A DNA stretch of 64,000 nucleotides. Origin: Pleodorina starrii (taxonomy: Eukaryota; Chlorophyta; Chlorophyceae; Chlamydomonadales; Volvocaceae). The notes beneath the pieces were generated by a model. That model was not told the DNA's origin. It did no database searches and was given only the letters and a program-made list of their open reading frames with translations. The stretch covers positions 422,501-486,500 of the forward strand of contig BRXU01000019.1 in NCBI GenBank assembly GCA_030267565.1. Direction: 5' to 3'. Below are positions 11,730-23,500 of this stretch, in pieces. Positions within the stretch are counted from its first letter, which is position 1. Every line of letters starts with the position of its first letter. Both the position numbers and the translations under genes were made by a program.

Positions 11730-12557
11730 GTGTCTTCCAGCAGCAGCCAACCACGGAACGCAAGCGAGCGCAGCACGACGACGTGGGCTGGCTGCCACCC
11801 ACAACTGGCCCTGCAGCATCACCCGCCACCGCGGTACGTACGTACGGCATCAGTCATCACCCGCTTTGAGCATCCGTGTTTCCGTGAGTCTGTGTAGGGT
11901 CTGTCAGGCAGCGCAACGCACCGCACCGCGACATCGGGCCCCACTATGCGATATTCAAGAAGCAGTATCCCTATGCCTGCGGAAAAGAAGCCGTGTGCAG
12001 AGTGCAGAGTGAACGTCTAGATAGACGGCAGCTGCATCGAGTGCGCAGCCGCCTCGCTCCCTGGTGCGTGGGGCCTCCGTCCACATGACCGCACACTGTG
12101 TGTGAGACCTCTGCCAAGAAAGCACATACCGTACTGTATGGTACCCTGCACACCTCCCGCGATCCTTCGCGCCACAGTTTTAAATAATGGACCTTACTAA
12201 AATTATTCCGAGTGTTAGTGGGTGGAAATCACTACGATGCATTGACTGTAATACGGCGTTAAGCAGTACGAGGAACGGACGTATACCCCAGCACTACACC
12301 CCAACAGAGAACCGCGACACCTCCCCCGGCCCGCATATTTATGTGTGTTTGACAGTGAGGGACCCCCTACGGCAGGCACAAAGGGCCTCCCGACCAACCC
12401 CACGGGCCTTCTGCCTGCAGGCCCTCGCTCTGTCATTTCCCTGGGCTACCAGGGGCTCGTTCGGTCCCATCGGACCCGCCAAAGTGCGACCGCCGGGGTC
12501 TGGTTAGTTAGTTAGTTGGTTGGTTGGTCGGCATGTTGGTTCGGATGCGCCCAACTC

Positions 12558-12562
12558 TTACA
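12558..12562 (-). terminator. Probable polyadenylation signal TGTAA of the MATH-BTB gene
   Basis: TGTAA on the minus strand, about 26 nt after the stop codon at 12588. TGTAA is the usual poly(A) signal in chlamydomonad algae. Its close spacing to the stop makes the 3' UTR unusually short if it is used. Confidence 0.4.
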
Positions 12563-12587
12563 CGCGTAAGCAGCCTGTCAGGGCACT

Positions 12588-14264
12588 TTACTGCTGCATA
12601 GCGCTCTCCCGGATCCGGGCCATAGCTGCGCTGAGGAGGGTCGCCGCGAGTTTGGGGCTGCGCATCGCCAGGGCCGAGATGGCCTCCTCGTCCACGCCCC
12701 CCTGACCCTGCAGGTAGTCCTCCTGTAGCGCTTTGCTCAGCGCCTCGGAGCCGAGCACCTCCGCCCACAGCATGTCATTGATGATGCTGTCCGGGCTAGC
12801 GCTGCTAAGGATGCAGTCCTCCAGCTCGGCACGTGCTTCCGTCAGCCGCAGCCTGTCCGCGAGCTCCGCGGCGGGCTTCAGCAGCGCCTGGGGGCAGCTG
12901 TCCAGGACGCCGCCGTAGATGAAGCGCAGCAGCAGCTGCAGCGCGTCCGGGTCGGTGTCGGGCATTGCCACCTGTTTGGAAGTGCTGTCGTCGAAGCCGC
13001 TCGCGAACATGGTCTTGAAGAACTCGCAGCGGGCGGCCAGGATGGCGCGGTGCACGGGGAAGGAGCGGCCGCCGGCGGTGAGGGTGAGATCGGAGGTGGG
13101 GCCGGGGTCCTCCAGCAGGGTCAGGAAATCAGCCCCGAGGTTGGGTGCGAGGCCGCGTTTCTGGCAGGGCCGTTTTCCAGTCTTGACGTTCATCTTCAGG
13201 CGCACCACCAGGGCCCCGTCGTCCCGCAGAAACCCGCTGTCGATGGACACGTCTGTCAGCGGCAGCATACTGCTGAAGCCCCAGTCCACCTGGTCCGTTG
13301 TGAAGTGGTTGCTGGTGCCTGGGAAGGCATACAAGCAGAACAGGGGCTTTGTAAGGGTTCAGCAGCAAAGCGACGGGACCGAAGTAACTGTAGGAAGTGC
13401 ACTCCGTCAGGCCAAAGGTGGCTTCTTGTTTTTGTGGGCTTCACCTCTACTGAACCGAGACAACCAAAGCCCTGTCCGCCCCCCCCCCCGCGCGCAAGCT
13501 CACAGGCGACGCACGTCCATCAGCGGCAGCATCCGATATCGATTTGGTTGAAAGACGGAGCTCTGCCCATCGTAGGGCCGCCAAAGAAACAGGCAGCCGT
13601 TACCCACGGCGCCACGGGATCAAGGACTGTACTGGCTGGCTGGACGGAGCTGGCGCTGGCCTTGTCGACGCCCCACGCACCTTGCTCGAGCGCAGTACCC
13701 ACCTTTGCTGAGGTGCAATTCTCGACGCTTGTGATTAACCACCGTCAGCGTGAAGTCCACGACGGGAAGCCGCTCAGTTTGTGTAGTCAGTGTGTTTTCT
13801 ACCGCCGGGCACTCCAGGAATAATGATACATGCTTAGAGGGCTGCACATTTTGCCTTGGGAAGCAAGTGAGTCGCCTGCATACGCAGCCAAGAAACGCGG
13901 AACGCAGTACCGGTTTTTCGGTCGCTTTCGCCAGGTCTCCATCCATCCATCCATCCCAAAGGCTCCGTAAGCGACATGCCTCACGCCCACAATTGCACCA
14001 ACGAATAACACGCGCATGAGGTAACAGCAAGCAAGGACCGACCGACAGTGACAACGGCCACTCACCAGAGGTAACCCTGAGCTATGAATGTCTCTGAGAT
14101 TTGCTTTTTGTCCAGACTAAGAAAGTTTTGCAGTTCCCACTGGGGTACCACGCCGTTTGGGGCGACAGTTAGAGCTGGACTCGACCGCTCGGCATTTGAA
14201 ACACGGGCTTCACCTCATAAGTGTCGGAAGCCTCCGGACACTGCCTCACGCGAGTTGTGGTCAT
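12588..14264 (-). CDS. MATH and BTB/POZ domain protein
   Basis: Probable substrate adaptor of cullin-3 ubiquitin ligases (SPOP/BPM class). Exons supported by phase: one from about 14264 or nearer to 14066 (ends WELQNFLSLDKK...IAQGYLW, donor GTGAGT), 13854-13703 (SKHVSLFLEC, VDFTLTVVNHKRRELHLSKG, donor GTGGGT) and 13318-12588 (TSNHFTTDQVDWGF, then the BTB domain and stop). The first two and the start of the third give a MATH domain. The BTB domain follows (DLTLTAGGRSFPVHRAILAA, FKTMFASGF, LLLRFIYGG), then a BACK-like helical tail to the C-terminus. The 5' end is uncertain: a short first exon with ATG at 14264 and donor at CGC/GTGAGG would keep frame, but in-frame stops lie between it and the first MATH exon, so one small intron must be assumed. 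The last exon closes with MQQ-stop. Confidence 0.85.
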
Positions 14265-14490
14265 ATTGGAGATCGAGCTTTGCGGGTTGCGACCAAGGTG
14301 CGTTTGCAGCTTCACTGCAAGGTGCTTGAAGCTCGAGTTGAAGGACCTTGCAAAATTGGCATAAACCGGAAGCTATATAATCAAAACGGGAGCTAAAAAA
14401 AGCATTAGATAAACGCTCATGACGAGGAGGACCGTGTGATGAAGACAGAAAGCAATACTTCTGTGTGCTGTCGCGAAGTTGCCGTACTGC

Positions 14491-17400
14491 CTACCCCGCC
14501 TCCCCCGCCACCGCATTCACGATATCCCGAAGCGCCTCCGGAACCGACGTCAGCATGCCGTGAACCACCCCGAAATAGCTGTACGACCGTACGGGCGCCG
14601 CCTGCCGTACAGCCCAGCTGCGGCACGCCGCCAGGCTGGCGTGCGGCACCGTCACGTCACCATCGTCGTACGACACAGTCGGCTGCTCGTCGCTAAAGTC
14701 GGCGGCGACGTACGTCACGTGCACGGCGGAGTTGAGTCCGTAACTGTAGAAGCAGTGTGTGGAGACGTTGGGTGGTGTGGCGGCGAGGGAGGGGGAGGAG
14801 AGGAGGGAGGCCTCCCAGAAGGCGGCGGTCTGAGGGGGGGAGGGGTGCGTGGAGCGGTGGAAGGTTGTGGGTTGTGGGGACTGGTGGGGCCGGGTGGGGG
14901 TTTGACGCGGCAGGCGGGTTTCGGCAGCACCAGAGGAGGGGTTGGCTTATTGAGCGGGGCGGTATGCAGGTAGGTAGGTAGGTAGGTAGGTAGGAAGGTA
15001 GGTAGGTGGGCAGGTAGGTGGGCAGGTAGCGGGTGGTACGGGAACACAGACTCTGTCTCCCACCTGCGGTGCCCCCGCGTCTCTCAGCGCCTGCCCCAGC
15101 TCCGCCGCCCCGTACTCCCTCCCTCGAGCCAAGTTGGTCAACACGGGGGGGCCGCCGCCGCCGCCATCCGGCTCCCCAGGCGCCCCCCGCACGCCGAGGT
15201 CCAGATGCGTGTGCGTGTGCGGGTCCGGGAAGGTCCAGGCCAGGGCGGGAATGCCCCTCAGCAGGTGGCGAGTGGAGGGTCGGTCCAGAACCGCCTCCAG
15301 ACCCTCCAGTCGACCGCTGATGACGTCCCAGGGGGAGCGGGGAGTGCCGAGCCACACACCTGCGGGGTGCCGGGAGGGGCGAGGGAGGGGAGGGGAGGGG
15401 TCGGGCGGGGTAGGGCGGGGTAGGGCGGGGGGAAGGGCGGGGTAGGGCGCGGTAGGGCGGGGCGGGGTAGGGCGGGGTAGGGCGGGGGGAAGGTGATGAA
15501 GACGATGGCGCCGCGGAGGGGGTTGTGATGGCGCCGCGGGGGGGGGGCGGGGGAGGGGGGAGAGGGAGGGAGGACGTCGATGATGTCGTTATCAAACTTG
15601 TATTGGACTTCCGTGCGCTTCCGGCACGTCGAGCAAGGTAGCAGGCTAGCAACCGACAACAGACACACTGCTGCTCAGCTGCCCACCCCATCCCACACCC
15701 TCGTAGCGGCCCCTCCCTCCACTCCCTCCACCCCCGCTCCCTCCACCCCCGCTCCACTCCCGCGCCGGCCCATCTTTCCAGCATTCCACTCTCCCTCCCC
15801 ACACCTTCCCCACACCTTCCCCTCCCCCCCCTTCCCCCCACTCTCCCTCTCCCTCCCCCTTCCCCCCACTCTCCCTCCCCCCCTCCCCCCCCACCCGACA
15901 TGGTGACCAGCCTCTCCACGTGCGCCTCCTTCCATGCCTCATCCACCACCTCCGAGCCCAGGAAGGCCACCGCGTAGCTGCCCCCCAGACTCAGCCCCAG
16001 CAGCACCACCCGCTGGCCCCCAGAGGAGGACACGTGCGACTCGATGGCGGCGCGGAGGACGTGGAAGGAGCCGCCCGGTTGGGACCACTCCAACGGACTC
16101 AGCCTGAGAGGGAGGGAGGGGTGGGGGTGGGGGTGTGTGGGTGGGTGTGGAGGGGGGGAGGGGGGGCGGAGGGGGGATACAGTGCGCCAGTCCAAAGCGA
16201 CAAAACGCGCAGTAGGAAAGGAATCAATGAGTAAACCTCAAGAAGGGTGCAGTGACGGGGTGAGTGGCGCGGGGTGAGAGGAACGAGGGTGGGGTGCGAA
16301 GGGGGGGGGTATCCACGTATAGGCCGGGGCCCGTGAACGGGGGACGAGGGAGAAAGGGAGGGTGGGAGGGGGAATGTGGGCAACATGCGCAGATGGTGGG
16401 TGGGTGGGTGGGTGGGTAATAGAGACGATCCGCTGCCAGATAGCCCCACGTGGGAGGGGAGGGGGCGACGTGGGGTGGGGGTAAAAAATGATACCGCAGC
16501 GGAGACGGAGACGGCGTTAGCGAACGACCCAGAACCCAGTAATACTTACCGAACATACTTGTAACCTTACCGAGCTGAAAATACGCTGCGACCGCGTCGC
16601 CGCCAGACCAACCCAGACGGACGAGTACGCGCGACAGCACAAGAACGGCACGAACGCCCGGACAAAACAACCCGACAAATTGTAGACTCACCTGCGCTCA
16701 ATAGAGGAAGCGAAGCGGGAAGATTCGAAGGAAAAAGTGCGTGAGTAACGGCAATGGGCAACGGCAATGGCAGCGAAGGAAGGAGCGAGCAGGCAGGCAA
16801 GCAAGGCAAGACACACATAAACCCACGAACGAGCTGGGGCGGCGACGCGGCGCAAAAGAGGGCAGGAAGGGGCGGCGAGGCAGAGAAGAAAGGGATACGG
16901 ATGGGCAAAACGTACGACGGCAAGGAGGCGAAAGGCAGAGGAGAAAGGGCAAAGGAAAAGAGAATGGCAAGGAGAACGGCAAAGGGAGGGAGAACAGCAG
17001 AAGGAAGACGAGGGTGGGAGGGACGGAAGGCTGGGCGGGGCGGGGCGGGGCGAAGGGGCATTAGGGCAAGAGCAAGGACGAGGAGAAGGGAAGAACGACG
17101 GCAGGACGGGCGGAAAGGGCGGAGGCAGCGGGGCGCGGGAAGACGATGCGGGGCGCGGGAAGGTGCGAAGTGCAGGAGGGGCCGGTTGGCGGACCGTGAG
17201 GATTCGGCTCCCCACCACACCGGCCGAATGCGCAGGCCACCACGCATGACGGGCACTGGGCGGCAGACATGGGGCAGACAAGGGCAGACATGGGGAGGGC
17301 GAGGAGGGGAGAATGTGGGAGGAGGGGAGGGAGGCACTCAGGCCGCCGGGAAGGGCATGCAGGGGGAGGGCCACCGAGCAGGGGCAGAGGTGCAAGTGCA

Positions 17401-19745
17401 AGGCAAGGGGGTCAGGGGGAGGGCCACTAAGCATGCGGGGCCGGCGGGGGCAGGGGCAGGGGGAAGGCAAGCAGAGGGAGAGCCACCATGCACGGAGCTC
17501 GGCGAGGGCGAGAGTGGGGTGAGGGTGGGCGGGGGGGGGGGCGGCAGGGCGACGAGGGAGGGTCAGGGGGACAGGCGTGGGGCGAGGTCAGGCGGCGGGA
17601 AGGGGCATCGGGGACGGGGGTCAGTGACAGGAATGCCGGGGGGTCTGGTGGATGCAGAGGCGGGGTCGGGGTCGTTGGGCGGGTCGTCCGGGAGGCAGCA
17701 TGGACGGCGGCAGCGGGGAAGGCGGCATCGGTGGAGTCGGTGAAGGTGGCGTCGGTGAGGTCGGTGCAGTCGTTGAAGTCGTTGAAGACGTTGAAGTAGT
17801 TGTCGAAGTTGAAGGCACGCGAACGCAGACCCCTCACGCAGACGGAACAAAAAAAATCACGCGCACGCGATAAGAAGCCCGATAGGGGGTCCGGGTGGGG
17901 GTCCGGGTGGGGGTCCGGGGGTCAGGGAGTGATATGCTCCGGGGTGTGCGGGGCGTGATAGCGGCGGTGGGCGCTGAACGGTGGACGGCTGCAGCCAGTG
18001 TCGATGGGCCAATGTTAGGGGCCGGGCTGGGGGCAGACATCAGGCCCACAGCCCGGCGCCAAGGGCAGGTGGACACTCCCCGGCAGGGGGAGGGAGGGAG
18101 GGGGGCAACACCAGGTCCCGGGGGGACTCCTCCGCCGGATAACCCGCTCCGACAGGTGTGTGGTCCGCTGGCCGTGCAGGGCGACTGCAGCGGCGCTACA
18201 ATTTCTCGGTTTGTATATAACGCCCTTGCTGCTTGCAAGTCTACTTCGTTTTTCTTTTGCAGACAGGAAGGACTTTTTCTGATTCGATACCGTTCACGGG
18301 CTCCGGCCTATACGTGGATAACCTCCCCCCCTGCCGCTTCCGCAGCGCCTCCCCCCCCCCGCCTCCGCACATAGAGAGCGCACCTCCAGTCGTAGGGGTG
18401 GGTGTCCAGCCGCTCGTCTGTCCAGCCCCGCAGCCTCAGCTCCCGGGCAATGGAGCTCCAGGGCTGGAGACCCTCGCGCCCCTCGCCACCGACCCGCGGG
18501 TCACCCGCAGCGCCCTCCAGCGTAGGACCCACCCGCACCTCCACACCCGGGGGCGGCCGGGCCCCGCCGCCACCTCCGCCACCGCCACTGCCTCCACCGT
18601 CACTGGAGACGGGCACGAGCCTGCGGGGAGGCAGGACAGGGCATGACAGGGCACGGTCGCATCTACGGTAACAACCTTACAACCCAAAAGCCCTTGAACA
18701 CCCCCCCATCCCCACATCCGACCCCGCCAGCGCCCCGCCCGAACGCCCCTCATCCCCACCCGTTTCCCCTCCCTCCCCAGCCTACCTGAGGTTATCCGCG
18801 AAGCAGGGGAACTCCCAGGGCAGCAGCGACTGCAGTGTGAGCCACAGAGTGAACCAACGGGAGGTGCGGCGGGGGCACCACCAGCGGGGCGTAGAGGGCC
18901 TGAAGGGGGGGGAGGGGGGGGCAGGTGGGGGGGCAGGTCGGGGGCAGGTCGGGGGCAGGACGCCGCAGCTAAGCCGTGCCTACACACGTTCCCGTACTGC
19001 GCCCCTGCAGTACTGAGCAACTGGCGCCATGACGCCACCGGCCCTCCACCTGACCACCGCTTTACAATCCGGATACCCGGGGTAGGCGGCACCGCCCGCT
19101 GGTCCGTTGGCCAGCACGAGCCGTCTGTTGGCTCGTGCTCAGATGCAAAGGGGTTACGTACGGCACGGGTACGTACTTGCCGTCCAGTTTGGCCTGCAGC
19201 TCGGTGCCGGTGAGGGGCGGGAGGAAGATGACGGGCCGGCGGGTGGCGGCGGCGGCGGCGGCAGTCGCGGCGTATGCCGCCGCCGGCGCCGTACGGGAAG
19301 CAGACGCCGCCGTCCGTGCCGCAATCGCGCTGTCGCCGCCGCCGCCGCCGATGCGATCGGTGCTGCTCCTCCGCCCGTCCCAGCGGCCGCCGCCACGGCC
19401 CCCCGGGCCCTCCTCCCTGGAGCCGCCATCCGTGGTTGCGTCGTAGCATGCGCCGGCGGGGCCCGCCCCCTCGCCCTCTCCTCTGCCGTACAGCTCCCGG
19501 AAGGGACCCCCCCAACCGCCGCCGCCGCCGTCACTGCTGGTGGCGCCAGCCGAGGCGTCGGTGAAGGCGGCGGGGGAGGGCGCCGCACCGCCCTCAGACC
19601 CGGCAGAGTCCATTGCATGGGGCCAGGCGGGTTGGGGTTGCTGGGTACGGGGCCGTGTTGGCAGCACGGTGCGCAGGATCCATAGTGCGGCCTGGAACCA
19701 GGGCTTCGGGAGCTTCGCGGCGCGGACCGCGAATCCGTAGCCCAA
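14491..19745 (-). CDS. Lecithin:cholesterol acyltransferase (LCAT)-like acyltransferase/phospholipase
   Basis: Alpha/beta-hydrolase of the LCAT/PDAT family, which moves or releases acyl chains of phospholipids. Six exons: 19745-19177, 18899-18786, 18620-18384, 16103-15895, 15359-15064, 14829-14491. Splice phases close to 588 codons including TAG. Order of motifs: hydrophobic segment near residues 16-30, Gly/Ala-rich linker, PVIFLPPLTGTELQAKLDGK (strand 1 and oxyanion region), WFTLWLTLQSLLP with CFADNLRL, PGVEVRV, PYDWR, nucleophile elbow GLSLGG (Ser345), DDGDVTVP (Asp531 or Asp533) and GVVHGML (His565). The catalytic triad is therefore present. The elbow has Leu where most LCATs have His. At 587 aa it is shorter than typical PDAT. 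Two possible starts are 19745 and 19613; the first keeps the hydrophobic segment. The 2.3-kb third intron holds repeat families A, B and C. The gene diverges from the synaptotagmin gene. Confidence 0.9.
14968..15029. repeat. (GTAG)n/(GTAGGTGGGCAG) microsatellite
   Basis: Tetranucleotide GGTA run with a few interruptions, inside the last intron of the LCAT-like gene, just 5' of exon 6 in genomic order. Confidence 0.85.
15411..15491. repeat. GTAGGGCGGG-type tandem repeat
   Basis: About eight imperfect copies of a 10-bp G-rich unit in the intron between exons 4 and 5 of the LCAT-like gene; on the coding strand it forms the pyrimidine-rich tract before the exon 5 acceptor. Confidence 0.75.
16306..16342 (-). 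repeat. Family A interspersed repeat
   Basis: Reverse copy (TATCCACGTATAGGCCGG followed by GGCCCGTGAACGG) in the third intron of the LCAT-like gene. Confidence 0.85.
16481..16539 (+). repeat. Family B interspersed repeat
   Basis: Runs from AAAAAATGATACCGCAGCGG to CGACCCAGAACCCAG. A stretch of about 53 nt is identical to the copy at 21911-21973, 5.4 kb away in an intron of another gene. Confidence 0.9.
17921..17942 (-). repeat. Family C interspersed repeat, partial
   Basis: Carries only the terminal AGGGAGTGATATGCTCC word of family C, in the third intron of the LCAT-like gene. Confidence 0.65.
18270..18328 (+). repeat. Family A interspersed repeat, full-length type
   Basis: Begins GACTTTTTCTGATTCGATAC, then CGTTCACGGGCTCCGG and the core GGCCTATACGTGGATAAC with a C-run. 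It lies 55 bp from exon 3 of the LCAT-like gene, on the strand opposite to that gene. Confidence 0.9.
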
Positions 19746-20573
19746 AAGGCCCGGTCCGGAACCCCAGGCGTCGGCGCGGATGCCTGAGGGGAAGGCAGGT
19801 GGTTGACGGTGGCCGGCCGGTGACCAGTCCCTCGGAATGCAGCGTCATCGCGTTCAGTTTTAAGCGGTCCATGGCTTGTTTGTGCAGCGGTTGTGAGGCG
19901 TGGATCACGTTCATGCGAAACGTATGTAAGTATCGCACAATTCCTAGGTTTTCGCGCCGGAGTTCAACGACCTCGGTTAGGCTCCTAGGACTTTGCGGCT
20001 TTTAGAGCAGGCAGACATTTCGTCGATAACCCAACGCATCCTAGGCTCCAACAGTAGATCTATAGTTTACTCCTGCTTCCGGTAATCGCCGGGTGCTAGC
20101 TTGCCTTGGCGCTGGACCGGGGCTGTTCCCGAGTACGACCTCACGTATGTCGCAGATTTTAAGCACAGTATGAAAAGCCCGATAATAATTATGAACGTTT
20201 TTGGCATTCCCGAGAGCCAGAATGATTGTCGTAGTCTGTGCAGTTGAATTTCTGCGTCGGAATGCACAACCAAGAAGCTTATATTATAGCAAGCGCGCGC
20301 ACAATTAATGGGAATATGCAAAGAATGTTGCTAATGGTTCTCTTGGCCTCCTTTCCGTTTGCCGTACGTCGGTTTCCGGAGTCCGATGTTGTCAACGCCA
20401 CCGATGTACATACAGGCCGAAAGCGAAAGGGCGTGTTGGCAGCCCTTCCTTGTAGGGCAGCTTCCCCACGCTCTGCTGCCTTGGCCCTGTAGGGTAATAA
20501 CTATTGCCAAGTCCGAACTAGCTAGGACTCTTACGCCGGGAAAGCAGGATTAAATTATTCCAGCTGCATCAAT
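19746..20573. promoter_or_regulatory. Shared divergent promoter region, LCAT-like / synaptotagmin
   Basis: 828 bp separate the two divergent start codons. The 20.0-20.6 kb half is clearly more A+T-rich than the flanking genes. I find no single TATA box that I would assign. Small open frames here (for example 20321-20067 minus, with a hydrophobic run) lack family resemblance. Confidence 0.5.
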
Positions 20574-23500
20574 ATGGTGCTTCCTTTTATTGGCGCGTCC
20601 ATCGCGACGGGTATCGGCACGCTGGCGGGCTTGTCGGTATGTCTAGCGAGCAGCTCCCAGCTTGTGTGCTTAACACTAGAGCCCACTTGCCATATACTCA
20701 CGCTGATAATTCTTAAACTGCCGTTGTGGGCTGCGCGGCGATTCACAATTGTCGTGTCCCTTTCGTCGAACGCCAAGCATGCGTCAGGCTCTCCACCAAA
20801 CCCGATTTCCGTGTCGCGCAGCTTGGGCCATACATATACAACACGCTTATCAAGCCGACCAGCTACCGGCTGCTGCGCGAGGAGGTTGACAGTGACCACA
20901 AGGTCCCGGCGCCGGACCAGAACTTGCTTGTCAAGACGCAATACCGCGATGCCCTGCCGCTGCTGGAGCCCTGGGTTCTGGATCCGGACTATGACCGGGT
21001 GGGTGTCTGGATGTGGGTCAGTGGGTGGGTGGCTGGGTGGCTGGGCTGGCCGGGCGGCCTGCTGCTGATGGGTGATAGCGGGCGTTGGTGGGGGGGCAAT
21101 TAATACGGCCCGGGGGGGGCCAGCCAAGCCATCGACTGGGGAAAGTCCGCCCGAGTAGCGGGATGGGGGATGGGGGCCGTCTGGGCGGCTTGGCTGGGGC
21201 CTGAGGAGCCGGAGGGGGCAAGAAGGGGGCAGGATGCCGCAGCCTGGTTGGTTGCTGGCCTCCACTCTCCCCCCCCCTGGGCCCCAGAGCCCCGTTGATC
21301 CCGACTTACAGAGCGGTGTGGGCGTCACCAGCTGCGCTGCGGACTCTCCCCCCCTCCCCCCTTTGCATTACACTCTATAACCCCATCCCCTCTTTCTGGA
21401 TGTTCGCGATCCGGTCCGTCCCCACCTCCTCATCGCCCTGGCCGCCTTTTGAAACCCTAAACCCCCATCCCCCCTCTCTACACCCGCCCACCCCCCTACT
21501 CCCCTGTTACTGTTACTGCTCCTGTACGGGTACCTACGGCAGTTACTCCTCTTCCGGCCCTTCACTCGCCCAGTGTTCTTCCTTGTCTCCCCCCCACCCC
21601 CCCACCTCCCCAAACTCTTCAAACCCCCCACCTCCCCACCACCACCACGACCCCAACCCCGCATCGCAATGTAATCCGCCCCCTTTGGCAGTGCGGTTTC
21701 CATCTTGGTTACCTCCCTCTCCCTCCCCCTCCTCCCTGTCCCTGCTCAGGTGTCCATGCTGAACCGGCTTACCGCCACCATCTGGCCCACCATGACTAAG
21801 GCCATCATGGACCTCATCATCCAGGGGGATGTGTACAACTCGGTGCTCTACCCGCAACTGAAGGCGCAGGTCTTTGACAAGGTGGGGGGGTGGGGGTGGG
21901 GTTGAGGGTGGGGGTAGAAAATGATACCGCAGCGGAGACGGAGACGGCGTTAGCGAACGACCCAGAACCCAGCGGGGGGTGGAAGGTGCCGTGTGGAGGG
22001 GAGAGGGCGGGGTTGAAGAGTGGGGAAAGGGAGGGAGGGAGGCAGAGGGGGATTAAGAAGGATTGGGAGTGCGGGAGAGAGGGGGGAGGAGGGGGCAAAG
22101 GCGATGCGGGGCCGAGGATGGGGCTGAGGGCAAGAGCATGGGGCGAGCCGCGAGCCATATGCTGCGGGACCTCGTCCGGGGGCGGGGGGTGGGTGGGTGG
22201 GTGGGTGGGTTTGGGAGTGAGTGACGAGAGGTGGCGACCTGACGAGATGACATCCCGAAGAGGGGGGAGGTGAGGGAGGGGGGGGCGGGGGTAGGGGGGC
22301 CGAGGTACCGGGAGTGGGAACATCGGCAGAGGAGCAGGCGGGGGGGGTGGGGATGGGAGGAGGGGGCTGGAAGGGGGAGAAGCTTCATGCGAGGGGGCAG
22401 GGGGAATGTGGCCGGTGACCGTTTCGGGCGTGCTGCCCATGTCCCCGCCTGGATCCGGATCCACCGGGGATCAACAACCAACAACCAACAACCAGGAAGT
22501 GGACACGTCAGCAACGGTAGCAGCAGCAGCAGTATCAGCAGGGAGTGCGTGCGGGGAGATGGCTGCCGAGCACCCTCCCCCTCCTCGTTTGGACTGTCCC
22601 CACCCCCCTTCCCCTTCCCCTTCCCCCTTGCCGCCTCTTAGGGTCCTGTATAATCTCCCCCTCCTCTCCCTCCCTCCCTCCCTCCTTCCCTCCCCCTCCT
22701 CCTCCTCCTCCTCCCCCCCGGCCTCCAGTACCCCTTCGTTGAGGACATCTTCCTGGGCGCCAACAGCCTTCGTCACGGCAAGGTGGACACCAAGCACAAC
22801 CCCTTCCTGACCGACAAGCTGTTCAGTGTGGGCAGTGTGGCTCCCCGGCTGGGGGGTGTGCGGGTGGTGCCCACTGCGGATGATGAGGTGCTGCTGGAGA
22901 CAAGCCTAATATGGGGGAGCGAGGCAAAGGTGGGGAGGGGGGGAGGGAGGGAGGGGGAGGGAGGGGGCGTTTGCGGTTGGGTTTTAGAAAGGGAGAGGTG
23001 GGGGTTGGGAGGGTTTAGGGTGGTTTTAGGGATTTTTGGTGGGGGAAGGTGGTGGGACAATCTGATTGGGTAATGCTGACAGGCGGCTGGGGTGGGATGG
23101 AGTGGGGTGGAGTTGGGGGGCGGGGGGAGGTGACACGTGAGGGGGGAAGCCCTGCCCCCCCCCCTGGGGATTGGATTGGCGGCTGGGATGGCACCGAGGC
23201 CGCACGTTTGTGTCACCCACCGACCCAACACGACCCAGCTCCCAGATGTGGGGGTCAGTCCCCAGCTGTGTAGCCACCTCTCCCTCTCGCTCTCCCCTGG
23301 CACCAGACTGCCAACCGCACCCCCTTGCTCTGTAACCCGCAACTCCCTCACGTCCCCCAACACCGATCCACCCTCCCCCCCCCCCCCCGGTCCCCATTCC
23401 CCCCAGTTGGACGTGCACGTGGTTCTTCGCTTCGGTCGGCTGCGGCTGATTGTGCCGCTGCAGCTAGCCAACATCAGCTTCAAGGTAGGGAGGGGGAGGG

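Larger units (their letters stand above)
9051..12587. other. Intergenic region with hairpin and short repeats
   Basis: No supported gene in 3.5 kb. It holds a 20-bp direct repeat (10143-10184), a long hairpin (10210-10269), a CAGTCCAGTT-type repeat (about 11402-11500), a copy of interspersed repeat family A (11382-11405) and a telomere-like triplet (11698-11729). Part of it (about 9.0-10.7 kb) is visibly richer in A+T than the rest of the window. Confidence 0.5.

Noticed and set aside
16567..17850. Long Arg/Gly-rich plus frame and Pro-rich minus frames
   Set aside because: Purine/pyrimidine-skewed DNA with no domain, inside LCAT intron 3 whose flanking exons join in phase.
20067..20492. Small frames in the LCAT/synaptotagmin spacer, one with a hydrophobic segment
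   Set aside because: No conservation evidence and they occupy the shared promoter zone.
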